64,000 bases of DNA. Source: Diplocloster modestus (lineage in GTDB: Bacteria > Bacillota > Clostridia > Lachnospirales > Lachnospiraceae). Positions within the stretch are counted from its first letter, which is position 1, and each line of letters starts with the position of its first letter. Below the pieces are notes generated by a model that was not told where the DNA came from, ran no database searches, and saw only the letters and a program-made list of their open reading frames with translations. The position numbers and the translations under genes are program-made. Below are positions 51,467-60,400 of the stretch, piece by piece. The stretch is from assembly GCF_019042245.1 (NCBI RefSeq), contig NZ_JAHQCX010000011.1:1-64000 (forward strand). The letters run 5' to 3'.

Positions 51467-51829
51467 ATGAGATGTTATCGTATGACGGACAGTGAGCTGA
51501 AATTCGCGGAGCTTGTCTGGAAGGAAGAACCGGTGGCTTCCGGAGACCTGGTAAAATTGTGCGGCCAAAGCTTTGATTGGAAAAAATCTACAACCTATAC
51601 GGTATTAAAGAAATTATGTGAGCAAAAAATCCTGAAGAATGAACAGGCGGTAGTCACCTCGTTGATCAAAGAGGAACAATACCATCAGCTCCAGGGGCAG
51701 GAATTTATCAATGAAAATTATGGGGGATCCCTGCCGAGGTTCCTGGCCGCGTTTATGAATCAGAAGAAATTATCGCGGAAACAAGTTGAAGAAATCCGGA
51801 AAATGATTGATGAATATGAGGAGGAATAG
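51467..51829 (+). CDS. BlaI/MecI/CopY-family repressor
   Basis: 120-aa winged-helix repressor (MRCYRMTDSELKFAELVWKE) with recognition region DWKKSTTYTVLKKLCEQKIL and a helical dimerisation tail (LSRKQVEEIRKMIDEYEEE). Such repressors are cut by the partner M56 sensor protease when cell-wall antibiotics are sensed. ATG 51467 follows GGGAGGAA; 51446 is too far upstream. The sensor gene starts 3 bases later. Confidence 0.92.
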   Translation: MRCYRMTDSELKFAELVWKEEPVASGDLVKLCGQSFDWKKSTTYTVLKKLCEQKILKNEQAVVTSLIKEEQYHQLQGQEFINENYGGSLPRFLAAFMNQKKLSRKQVEEIRKMIDEYEEE

Positions 51830-51832
51830 AAG

Positions 51833-53503
51833 ATGGAAGGGGCATTTCTTTCGATTTTTCATATGAGTCTTGTTTCCAGCTATATTATAGCGGTGGTTTT
51901 CATCATCCGCCTGCTGTTGAAAAGGTCCCCGAAGCTGTTTTCCTATCTTTTGTGGGGAATCGTGTTTATACGGCTGATCTGTCCTCTGTCTTTTGAGAGT
52001 GTCATAAGTCTGATTCCCGCACGGGTCAATGAGATGCGGTTTGAACAATTGATACCGCAGGAAACCGGGGCTTTTGTACAGGATCCCCAGGTACATGCGG
52101 AATCAAAGGAAAATATTTACAATCCGATCTATGACGCTGTGGCGGATCAAAGCCCGCACCTTTCGGTCAACGCAATACTGGCGGTCCTGTGGATAGGTAC
52201 AGCCGCAGGGCTGGTGCTGTATAATCTTCTTTCGTTTAGAAGACTTCGCCGCAAGCTGACAGATGCGGAGCCGATCGGCTGCAATATCTACATATCCGGG
52301 CACATACGCACACCCTTCGTGATCGGGCTGTTCCGGCCGGCGATCTATCTGCCTGGCGGGCTTACGAGCGAAGAGGAGGAATATATCATCCGGCATGAGC
52401 AGGTTCATATAAGCAGGAGAGACTATCTGGTAAAGGCTGCCGCATTTTTTATCACCTGTGTCCATTGGTTTAATCCGCTGGTATGGATTGCTTTTATCCT
52501 GATGAACCGGGATATGGAAATGGCATGTGATGAACGTGTCCTGCGTGAGATGGGAAATGATATTAAAAAAGATTATTCCAGTTCCCTGCTGTCCATGGCT
52601 ATTCACGAAAATGGGGTTTTGAGCGCTCCGCTGGCTTTTGGGGAAAACGCAGTAAAGAGCCGGGTTAAAAATGTGCTTCGCTATAAGAAGCCGGCGCTGG
52701 GGCTGCTTCTCTTTGTAGCATTGATCTGTGCAGCCTCCGCCTGCGGCCTGCTGACAGATCCGAAGGGAAATACAAACGCAAAGGAACCCCCGGTTACACA
52801 GCCGCCATCTTTGAATCAGCGGTCAGACACTTCGATACCGAAAACTCCTGAGGCATTGGCCGAATCATGGGCCAAAGCTTTTACCGACAGAGACGGGGAG
52901 CGGATCTCGCAGCTGCTGTCAGACCAAAAGCAGTTTGAAGAGCTGGGGGGCGAGATACTGGATGATGGAAGTTATTTTTTCGGTTGGTCCAGCCCATGGC
53001 CGTGGGAAGACGACTATCAGATTGTGATGGGTACAGAGAATTCCATGGTAATTTATTATAATGCGAATGTTTCGGATCCCCATATCACTGTCTGGAGAAA
53101 TGATATAACGTATGAGGAAAGTGACGGAGGATATCTGGTGTCAGATGTCCGGTTTACCGAATATGATAGAATCAGCTCTGCAGCAGAATTTGATGCGGTT
53201 TATTTCAGGCAGGGAGAATATGTGATTCCGGATTATAAGGCAAAAGGACTTTCCGGGCCGTTACAGGAACATTATGATACGAATATGAATGCCGATTATT
53301 ATACCCCGCTGACGGAACCGGATTACGCCGCGCAGTGGCAGTTAAATCTGACGGACGGCACAACGGATATTGTAAGTGAGGGCGATGGGGAAGCGGCAGT
53401 GAGCTATCACTGGACAGATGGAGCCGTTATGATACAGATGTACCAGCCTGAACGGCAGGGGGAGGATGGAATCTGGATTGTACGGAGTGCGGGAAAAGAG
53501 TAA
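51833..53503 (+). CDS. BlaR1/MecR1-like M56 sensor metalloprotease
   Basis: 556-aa membrane protease. Three to four helices and the zinc motif HEQVH (about residue 186) with a downstream acidic ligand in MACDERVLREMG form the M56 domain. After a further helix (ALGLLLFVALICAASACGLL, about 285-305) comes a ~250-aa extracellular domain that is not the penicillin-binding domain of BlaR1 (no SxxK-SxN-KTG set seen). It therefore probably senses something other than beta-lactams. No beta-lactamase is adjacent. Confidence 0.9.
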   Translation: MEGAFLSIFHMSLVSSYIIAVVFIIRLLLKRSPKLFSYLLWGIVFIRLICPLSFESVISLIPARVNEMRFEQLIPQETGAFVQDPQVHAESKENIYNPIYDAVADQSPHLSVNAILAVLWIGTAAGLVLYNLLSFRRLRRKLTDAEPIGCNIYISGHIRTPFVIGLFRPAIYLPGGLTSEEEEYIIRHEQVHISRRDYLVKAAAFFITCVHWFNPLVWIAFILMNRDMEMACDERVLREMGNDIKKDYSSSLLSMAIHENGVLSAPLAFGENAVKSRVKNVLRYKKPALGLLLFVALICAASACGLLTDPKGNTNAKEPPVTQPPSLNQRSDTSIPKTPEALAESWAKAFTDRDGERISQLLSDQKQFEELGGEILDDGSYFFGWSSPWPWEDDYQIVMGTENSMVIYYNANVSDPHITVWRNDITYEESDGGYLVSDVRFTEYDRISSAAEFDAVYFRQGEYVIPDYKAKGLSGPLQEHYDTNMNADYYTPLTEPDYAAQWQLNLTDGTTDIVSEGDGEAAVSYHWTDGAVMIQMYQPERQGEDGIWIVRSAGKE

Positions 53504-53528
53504 TGGTAGAAGCTTCGGAAATATAAGA

Positions 53529-53571
53529 CACTGGGATATTCCGTAATCGGGATTCCCAGTGTGCTTTTTTA
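53529..53571 (+). terminator. Terminator of the M56 gene
   Basis: CACTGGGA pairs with TCCCAGTG and is followed by a T6 run. Confidence 0.88.
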
Positions 53572-53626
53572 TAGGAAAGTGCTTCTGTTAAATAAATAAC
53601 GCCCCGCAGGGATCGCACTGCGGCGG
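53571..53626. repeat. Dispersed repeat family E, copy E2
   Basis: ATAGGAAAGTGCTTCTGTTA, ACGCCCCGC and GGGATCGCACTGCGGCGG match E1 (19924-19990). The hairpin CCGCAG/CTGCGG extended by AATAACGCC/GGTGTTATT reaches the end of the MerR-type gene and may serve as its terminator. Confidence 0.65.
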
Positions 53627-53631
53627 TGTTA

Positions 53632-54498
53632 TTATTTATGAAAATAATACTGTAAAGCCTTAACGATATAATCGGCAGCACCTTCCCCATATTTGGTGTC
53701 CGTGACCGCTTTAGAAATATCATTTCGGTAGCTTTGTATGATGATATCCCAGTAACCGTCCCCGACGTTGGAGGTCAGCAGAGATTCCTGGGTGAAGGTT
53801 ACGATTTCATGTACGATATTCTGAATTTCTTCGGAAGCAACATCCTTATCCATGTCGGAAGTTAGGGAAGCGTACAACTCCTGATTCTTCTGTAACAGTT
53901 CTTCTTTCATTTCTCCAAGAGCCTGCTGCTGTTCCATGATTTCAGAGAAATGTTCCATATTGTACTTCATGGCCTCTGTGTATTTCTCAACACTGCCATA
54001 CTGTTTTATGGCGAGCTGGGCTATATTAGATTCATCATCCTTCGCTTTCTGGATAAACAGATTAAAATTATCGATACTTCCCCAATGCTTGATGATTTCT
54101 TCCGTATTACTGTTTTTGAACCACTCCAGTGCCTCGATATATCCTGACAGGTCAAATTCTTTGAAACTCATACATTTTTCTCCTTTCTCCAACCGACTGA
54201 GGAGTTCAACGAGTCTGTCGATTCGATTGCGTTTTAATAAGAGCAGTTCCTTTTGCTTTTTAAAAGACTTAATTCTGTCAAATTCGGGTTTACGAAGAAT
54301 TTCTTTGATTTCCTTCAGTTTGAACCCGAGCTCCTTGAAAAACAGAATCTGCTGCAGCTCCTGCAAGGCCTCGTCATTATATAAACGATACCCCGATGGA
54401 GTTAACGCGCTGGGCTTCAGCAGATTGATTTCGTCATAGTATTGCAAAGTACGTGTGCTTATACCTGTTAATTCTGATACCTGACTTGTAGTTAACAT
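53632..54498 (-). CDS. MerR-family regulator, TipA-like
   Basis: 288 aa: N-terminal MerR helix-turn-helix (MLTTSQVSELTGISTRTLQY, YRLYNDEALQELQQILFFKELGF), a coiled dimer helix, and a C-terminal TipAS-like helical drug-binding domain (about 150-288). Family members bind thiopeptides and other hydrophobic drugs. ATG 54498 has GGGAGGAAA upstream. Confidence 0.9.
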   Translation of the reverse strand: MLTTSQVSELTGISTRTLQYYDEINLLKPSALTPSGYRLYNDEALQELQQILFFKELGFKLKEIKEILRKPEFDRIKSFKKQKELLLLKRNRIDRLVELLSRLEKGEKCMSFKEFDLSGYIEALEWFKNSNTEEIIKHWGSIDNFNLFIQKAKDDESNIAQLAIKQYGSVEKYTEAMKYNMEHFSEIMEQQQALGEMKEELLQKNQELYASLTSDMDKDVASEEIQNIVHEIVTFTQESLLTSNVGDGYWDIIIQSYRNDISKAVTDTKYGEGAADYIVKALQYYFHK

Positions 54499-54670
54499 GC
54501 TTTCCTCCCTGCAACCTGATAATCTCTTATGCAACTAGGAAAACAAATCAGAAATTGCCGGCTTATGTACTTCATTTGTTTCCCTTTAGAAAAGAATACA
54601 TTATCACGTAACGTGTAAGTCAATTGTTTTTAATGATAATCTTTAAAATATGTTCCGAAAGCCGCTTGCT

Positions 54671-54928
54671 TTATGCTGCATTCTTACTAATTATTTTCCC
54701 GATAAGTAATATGAGCAAAAAATAAATTGCACATACTATAATTCCTGCAACACAACTCCTTAACGCCAATACATACCAAAGATTTTTTAATCTTTCAATT
54801 TGATAAGTGGCTATCTCTCCACGTTCGAGAACAGCAAGCCCTAATAGAGCAATTGGATAACATGCGCCCAAAATAAAAGAGATAACTGCCCCAAAACAGT
54901 CAGCGCTTTTTGATAAAACCTTACTTTT
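54671..54928 (-). pseudogene. Remnant of a small membrane protein after the sigma-factor remnant
   Basis: An open stretch KVLSKSADCFGAVISFILGA ... LALRSCVAGIIVCAIYFLLI gives two membrane helices and ends at 54671, but has no good start codon or ribosome site. Its position 3' of a sigma-factor remnant suits a decayed anti-sigma or membrane gene. AT-rich. Confidence 0.35.
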
Positions 54929-54944
54929 TTTAATGGATTAGTTT

Positions 54945-55283
54945 TTAGTTCAGCATTTGTAGTTGTTTTCCTCTAAAAAAAGTGACTCTTGTCCAATTTT
55001 CTGTTTTGCCAATTATCGCTCCAATTTCAGCAAAAGATAAGTTGCTAATCAACCTTAAATACATTACTTCACGTACAGGCTCATTGATATCATATATCAT
55101 CAGTAATATTTCTTTTTGTTCCCATTGAACATTTATTTCTTTTTTATCCTCTATTTCTAGGATATCATCCTCCATGGATAAACTTTCTTGATGTTTTCTT
55201 AAATATATCAACCAAACATTGCTCAATAAAAACAAAAATACTTTTCTTGAATACATCTCATATATTTCTTCAATCAATTGCAC
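54945..55283 (-). pseudogene. ECF sigma factor with internal deletion
   Basis: 112 aa, against ~160-190 for ECF sigma factors. The N-terminus (MQLIEEIYEMYSRKVFLFLL) looks like the start of region 2 and the C-terminus (PVREVMYLRLISNLSFAEIG, TRVTFFRGKQL) like region 4. The central part of region 2 that binds core polymerase and the -10 element (around 45 residues) is missing at the junction LLSNVWLIYLRKHQ. Probably non-functional, although the frame stays open. Confidence 0.65.
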
Positions 55284-55534
55284 TTTTAATCTCCTTTCTA
55301 CTCGTTAGTACCAAATTCTTCTATATTGTTACAATCATATTTATAAAAGTGAAATAATCATGGAGCGATGTTATATAATCGCCTCATGTACAATTTATGT
55401 TTAGATCTTAAATGTTAATATGATTAATATTTATCCTCTCGCCAAATTCCGATTTATTACTTTGCCATAAAACGTCGATGATTTCTCCCGGGTATAACTT
55501 TTATAATTGATACAGATAATCGCACTTCGCAAAT

Positions 55535-55640
55535 AGTATTTTTTATGGCTATGAGCACTTAGTGCCTGTATTTCAGGTGCTTACGTGCGATGCATGAAAA
55601 ATAGTCAGCGAGGAATTTTCGAGCGCTACTATTTTTTAGC
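55535..55640. repeat. Dispersed structured repeat family D, copy D2
   Basis: Reverse-complement match to D1 (1700-1805). GCTATGAGCACTTAG, CTTACGTGCGATGCATGAAA and CAGCGAGG are conserved, while the middle stem has changed to GCCTGTATTTCAGG yet still pairs. The last ~12 bases overlap the end of the pfkB remnant and may terminate it. The rest of 55284-55534 is AT-rich and holds no gene I can see. Confidence 0.75.
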
Positions 55641-56314
55641 TTCCGATTGCCTCTTCATTTTTTCATACCGCCCATACACCTGTGTAATATTGCGAACCCC
55701 GACGGCCGCACCAAATTCCTCAATGGCAGCAGAAGCCGCCGCATTAGCGAATCGCGCACATTCCACCGGGGGCATACCTTCCGATAGTCCATAGAGAAAT
55801 CCGGCCGTAAACGTATCCCCGGCTCCGGTAGTATCCACACAAACTGCCTCGGAATAAGCAGGAACCAATGTCCTTGTCTCTTTGCTTTTTAACAGACAGC
55901 CTTTCCTGCCAAGTTTGATCACTACAGTCTTGACACCGCATTCCAGGAACGCATCCGCCACATCATCCGGATCCGTCTGTTGGGTGACCATCTGAGCCTC
56001 CTCCAGATTCGGAAAAATGTAATCCCGGTATCCAGACCCGGTTCTACAAGGATATAATCCGTATTCATTCCATAATACCGGCAGTGATCCAGAATGCTCC
56101 GGCCTGCCATGTCGTTTCCAATTTTACTGACCAGCCGGACCGATTTGCCGAGCTTAGCTAACACAGTGGCCTCGTTCAGCGCGTCACCGCCCGTATTCAT
56201 AGTGATCCGGTCCGCAGGAACTGATCCCGCTGTAAGAAGTGAGGTATCTACCGGACCCGCCGGTATATCCAGAATAGCCGCGCCGAATATGATAATTTCA
56301 GGCCTGTCTACCAT
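55629..56314 (-). pseudogene. PfkB-family sugar kinase, internally deleted and frameshifted
   Basis: The N-terminal part (MVDRPEIIIFGAAILDIPAG, NTGGDALNEATVLAKLG) reads to about 56030 (VEPGLDTG). The C-terminal part (DYIFPNLEEAQMVTQQTDPD, VCVDTTGAGDTFTAGFLYGL) then follows in another frame. Its DTTGAGDTF active-site motif is intact, but about 100 residues between the two are gone (686 bp against ~950 expected). No single product can be made. Divergent from the zinc dehydrogenase, perhaps once part of a sugar pathway. Confidence 0.85.
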
Positions 56315-56477
56315 GATCTATCCTCCAATAATCCACAAAAAGTATCTTCTGTTGCTGAACTGTTTATCCTTAAGAACAGTTTACTTTGGATGGCTGTTCC
56401 CGTCAATGTCAACCTCCTATCTGGTAAAGGAAGCCAGTGGATGCTATAATGACAATAAAACAATAAAGGAGATTCCT

Positions 56478-57509
56478 ATGAAAACAGCATATGTAAAAGC
56501 ACCATTTCAGTTTAAATTCGAGGATGTTCCGGTTCCAAAGTGTGGGAGCAATGAGGCATTGATCAAGGTGATGGCCTGCGGAGTCTGCGGCTCCGATATG
56601 AATGCGGCCAGAATCGAGGCGGAGGATTGGCAGAGCTTTGGCCATGAGATCACCGGCGTGGTCCTGGAAGCAGGAGAAAATGTGGACAATGTAAAGGTGG
56701 GAGACAGCGTGCTGGTGGAAAGCGGTTCCTACTGCGGGACCTGTGCCCAGTGCAGAAATGGCCGGCCGGATCTGTGTGCGTCCGGGACAGGCTTGTTTCA
56801 ATGGAAGATCTGTGGTTTTGCGGAATATATGACGCTGGATAAGCAGTGTTTGATTCCCTTTAATCCGGAAAAGATCGGCTACGCGCAGGGAACGGTGATC
56901 GAACCCATGGGAGTGGCCCTGGATCTGTTCTATACGGCAGATATCAAGTTTCAGGATGACGTCGCGGTAGTGGGCCTGGGTCCGATCGGCCTGATGGCAT
57001 TGCGCCTGGCAAAGGCCGCAGGGGCCAGAAACGTATACGGGGTTGTCCGCAATCGGAAGAATACAGCCAGAATTCAGCTGGCTAAAGAATTCGGGGCAAC
57101 GGATATTATTTATACGGATGAGACTCCGCTGGAGGAATATCCGTTCCCAGCCGGTGGAGTGGACAAGATCATGGTGACTGCGCCTCCGAGCATCATCGCG
57201 TCCACGTTCCGGGCAGCCAATCTGGGAGCCGTGATCGCCTATATCGGGATTGATTATGGGGAGAGGGGGATCATAAGTTTTGACGCCAATTATTTTCACT
57301 ATAAAAAGCTCCAGCTTCGGGCTTCCTATGCGGTTCCGGCCTTATATTTCCCGCGCTGTGTGGAGTTGATCGAGGCGGGAGTGATCGATGTGGATAAACT
57401 GGTGACCAGCACATTCCCGCTGGAAGATCTGGAGAGAGCGATGTGCACGCTGCGGGATGATAGAGAGAAAGAGATTAAGATGGTGATGGTTCGTCCGGAG
57501 CTGCTGTAG
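56478..57509 (+). CDS. Zinc-dependent medium-chain dehydrogenase
   Basis: 343-aa MDR/alcohol-sorbitol dehydrogenase family enzyme. Catalytic zinc ligands Cys in CGVCGSD (about 38) and His-Glu in GHEITG; structural zinc cluster CGTCAQCRNGRPDLC (about 91-105); NAD(P) fold VVGLGPIGLMALRLAK. AAAGGAG precedes ATG 56478; longer open upstream sequence overlaps the divergent pfkB remnant and is not used. Substrate is likely a polyol or sugar acid, from context only. Confidence 0.9.
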   Translation: MKTAYVKAPFQFKFEDVPVPKCGSNEALIKVMACGVCGSDMNAARIEAEDWQSFGHEITGVVLEAGENVDNVKVGDSVLVESGSYCGTCAQCRNGRPDLCASGTGLFQWKICGFAEYMTLDKQCLIPFNPEKIGYAQGTVIEPMGVALDLFYTADIKFQDDVAVVGLGPIGLMALRLAKAAGARNVYGVVRNRKNTARIQLAKEFGATDIIYTDETPLEEYPFPAGGVDKIMVTAPPSIIASTFRAANLGAVIAYIGIDYGERGIISFDANYFHYKKLQLRASYAVPALYFPRCVELIEAGVIDVDKLVTSTFPLEDLERAMCTLRDDREKEIKMVMVRPELL

Positions 57510-57615
57510 GGAAGGAATAGAGGAAGTACTTCGTAAGTTTTGCGGTTATATCCTTAAAAACTATTGATATTTTAAGAAAAATGCGATAAGCTATTATAGA
57601 TGGGAGGTGTCTTTT

Positions 57616-58827
57616 ATGATTAACAGACCAATTTACGTTGATAAGATAATGGCATATGTGAATACGCCGTTTGTGAAAATCCTGACCGGAATCCGCCGCT
57701 GTGGGAAATCAACTATTTTGAAAATGCTGATAGATGAAATGAAAGAACAGGGTATCCGTGACGAACAAATATTGCATTATAGCTTTGACTCTTTGGAATA
57801 TGAGGATATAAAGACAGCCAATGCCTTGTTTGCACACTTGAAGCAGCATTTGTTTTTGAAGGGAAAGACCTACCTTTTTTTGGATGAGATTCAGGAAGTA
57901 AAGTCATGGGAAAAAGTTGTAAACTCCCTTATGACTGGCTATGATGTAGACATTTATGTAACCGGCTCGAACTCCAGGATGATGTCCTCTGAAATATCCA
58001 CCTATTTGACTGGCCGTTATATTGCGTTTCGCATTTACCCTTTATCCTTTTTCGAGTATATGATCTTCCGAAAAGAATACACAGAGGTTCTAGATCCTCA
58101 CACAGAATTGGCAAATTATCTGAGACTTGGGGGCTTCCCAGCAGTTCATCTGCAAAAATACACGCCGGACGAAGTCTATACCATCGTAAAGGATATTTAC
58201 AATTCTACGATTTTTACTGATATTGTAAGGCGTAATCAAATCCGTAAGGTGGATCAGCTGGAGCGTATTGTGAAGTTCGCTTTTGACAATGTAGGAAGGA
58301 CCTTTTCCGCCGCTTCCATTTCCAAATATCTGAAAAGCGAAAATCGGGCCATTGATAACGAAACGGTTTATAATTACCTCAGCAAGCTGGAAAACGCCTA
58401 TATCCTCCACCGCTGTTCACGCTTCGATGTACAGGGCAAGGAAATTTTGAAAACACAGGAGAAATTCTATCTGGCCGATTCGGCGCTGCGTTACAGCGTG
58501 CTGGGATATTCAGCGGACAGTGCAGCGGCCATGCTGGAAAATATCATTTATCTTGAATTGCTGCGCCGTGGATATGAAGTGTACGTTGGAAAACTGGACA
58601 GCGCTGAAATAGATTTCATGGCCGTTAAGCAGGAAAATAAGCTGTACATTCAAGTGGCCCAAGAAATCGGTTCCCCTGAAACCGAAAAACGCGAATACGG
58701 CAGGCTCCTTGATATTCGGGATAACTATCCTAAGTATGTGCTGCGTACAGACGCATTTGCGGGCGGCAATTATGAGGGAATCAAAACCATGCACGTTGCT
58801 GATTTCCTGCTAAGTGATGAATATTAA
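57616..58827 (+). CDS. AAA-type ATPase with DUF4143
   Basis: 403-aa protein of the ATP-binding AAA_14/DUF4143 group. Walker A GIRRCGKST (about residue 23), Walker B YLFLDEIQEVK, a sensor GSNSRMM, and a C-terminal restriction-fold-like DUF4143 part (QEKFYLADSALRYS ... SAEIDFMAVKQENKLYIQVA). Often seen as lone accessory genes in gut bacteria and archaea; function unsettled. ATG 57616 follows GGGAGG. Confidence 0.88.
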   Translation: MINRPIYVDKIMAYVNTPFVKILTGIRRCGKSTILKMLIDEMKEQGIRDEQILHYSFDSLEYEDIKTANALFAHLKQHLFLKGKTYLFLDEIQEVKSWEKVVNSLMTGYDVDIYVTGSNSRMMSSEISTYLTGRYIAFRIYPLSFFEYMIFRKEYTEVLDPHTELANYLRLGGFPAVHLQKYTPDEVYTIVKDIYNSTIFTDIVRRNQIRKVDQLERIVKFAFDNVGRTFSAASISKYLKSENRAIDNETVYNYLSKLENAYILHRCSRFDVQGKEILKTQEKFYLADSALRYSVLGYSADSAAAMLENIIYLELLRRGYEVYVGKLDSAEIDFMAVKQENKLYIQVAQEIGSPETEKREYGRLLDIRDNYPKYVLRTDAFAGGNYEGIKTMHVADFLLSDEY

Positions 58828-58970
58828 AAAGGGAAAGATGTGTCAGGGATGGCAGCTGGATCATTTTGAATTAGTATCAGAATACGATACCAACTGTTAG
58901 TAAGCATCAGGCCGTCACCGAGATGATCAAGGGATTGGATGTGAGGAAACACGCACCCATGGAGGTACTA

Positions 58971-60383
58971 ATGAAGAGCCAGAAATATCAGCACCCTACC
59001 AGTCTATATAAGGATCAAGAAAGTCAAAAAAACAAACACCGGATCGATCTGCTTTTTATCGCCGGAGCAGCCCTGTTCTTTATGATCTGGGCCTGGCAGT
59101 GGAACCGGTTCGACCTGGGGCTGGACGGTCCGGATGAATGGATGCGTTTTGACATCATCCGTTATCTAACGGAACATTGGGACCTGCCCCGGGGAGACAA
59201 TCCGGCGATCATCAATCCGATCTGGGGATTCAGCTATGCGTTCCACCCCTATATTCCTCATATCATCAGCGCCCTTTTCATCAGGGCCGCGCGCTTTTTT
59301 ACCGATGATATACATATCCTGGTTTTTACGGCCCGGCTGGCTAGTGTTATGTTTGGCACCGGAACCGTGTGGATGTCCATAAAAATTGCCAGAAAGATCT
59401 TAAAAGACAGGGCGGATCAATGGATCTTTCTGTTCTTTATCACCTTCCTGCCTCAGATGGTATATCTGAACGCATATGTAAATTGTGAGTCCATGGCCAT
59501 ATTTTCCACTGCGGTGATGATCTACGCCTGGCTGTTGGGAATGGAAAGCCGGTGGGATCCGAAGTCCTGCATAATTCTGGGAACCGGGCTGGCCTTGTGC
59601 GCCCTGTCTTATGTGACCGCGTATGGTTTCCTGGTATGCAGTTTTCTATTTTTCTGCTTATCCATATTATTATGTCAGGACAAGAAATGGGAATTTAAAA
59701 CATTATTCCAAAAAGGCGGTATTGTCCTGCTTGTATTTGTGCTGCTGGCAGGCTGGTGGTTTATCCGCAATGCGGTGCTGTATCAGGGAGACTTCCTGGG
59801 CATCCGGTCCAGAGACCTGTGCGGGGAGATCCATGCCCAGGATCTCTATAAACCCTCCCTGCATCCCACCTATGAGAAAGACGGGCTGTCCTTCCTGCAG
59901 GGAGTTCGTGCGATGTGCAGCGGTCTTGGATGGCACAGGGATACTTTTAAAAGCTTTGTGGGAGCGTTTTATGATACTTCCGTCCGGCTGCCCCAGCTCA
60001 TATATAACTTATATAAAATCCTGTTCGCGGCAGGAATCCTGGGCTGTCTGTTATCCTTTCGCAAGCTTTTTTCAGTGAGAAAAGACGGCGGATGGAGAGA
60101 AGAGGGAATCTTTCACTGGATGCTGGTTTTGGCGGTCATTATTCCAAATTTCCTGAATCTGTACGCATCCTACGCGGTTGATTACCAGCCGCAGGGAAGG
60201 TACAGTATGCCCATGCTGCTTCCCTTCATGTATTTTATAACGTTTGGAATCACACAGATCATGGACAGGCTGGTCAAATGCCAAAAAGCCAGGGCCATTA
60301 TAAAAGGAGCCCTGTGTTTCGGACTCTTTTCTATTGCCGTCTATGCTCTGAGATATTATAGTCTTTGGATTCAGGCACAGTAG
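58971..60383 (+). CDS. GT-C-like polytopic membrane protein
   Basis: About 470 aa with ten or more membrane helices. The first extracytoplasmic loop has LDGPDEWMRFD, an Asp-Glu pair placed as in GT-C glycosyltransferases (ArnT/PMT and DUF2142-like proteins), and a large loop near 280-330 (RSRDLCGEIHAQDLYKPSLH). A lipid-linked sugar transferase role in envelope decoration is plausible. ATG 58971 follows GGAGG; earlier in-frame starts lack one. Confidence 0.75.
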   Translation: MKSQKYQHPTSLYKDQESQKNKHRIDLLFIAGAALFFMIWAWQWNRFDLGLDGPDEWMRFDIIRYLTEHWDLPRGDNPAIINPIWGFSYAFHPYIPHIISALFIRAARFFTDDIHILVFTARLASVMFGTGTVWMSIKIARKILKDRADQWIFLFFITFLPQMVYLNAYVNCESMAIFSTAVMIYAWLLGMESRWDPKSCIILGTGLALCALSYVTAYGFLVCSFLFFCLSILLCQDKKWEFKTLFQKGGIVLLVFVLLAGWWFIRNAVLYQGDFLGIRSRDLCGEIHAQDLYKPSLHPTYEKDGLSFLQGVRAMCSGLGWHRDTFKSFVGAFYDTSVRLPQLIYNLYKILFAAGILGCLLSFRKLFSVRKDGGWREEGIFHWMLVLAVIIPNFLNLYASYAVDYQPQGRYSMPMLLPFMYFITFGITQIMDRLVKCQKARAIIKGALCFGLFSIAVYALRYYSLWIQAQ

Positions 60384-60400
60384 CGGTATAACGGGAAGAT

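Noticed and set aside
56094-56477. 128-residue N-terminal extension of the zinc dehydrogenase
   Set aside because: It overlaps the divergent pfkB remnant; ATG 56478 has AAAGGAG and gives the standard family N-terminus.
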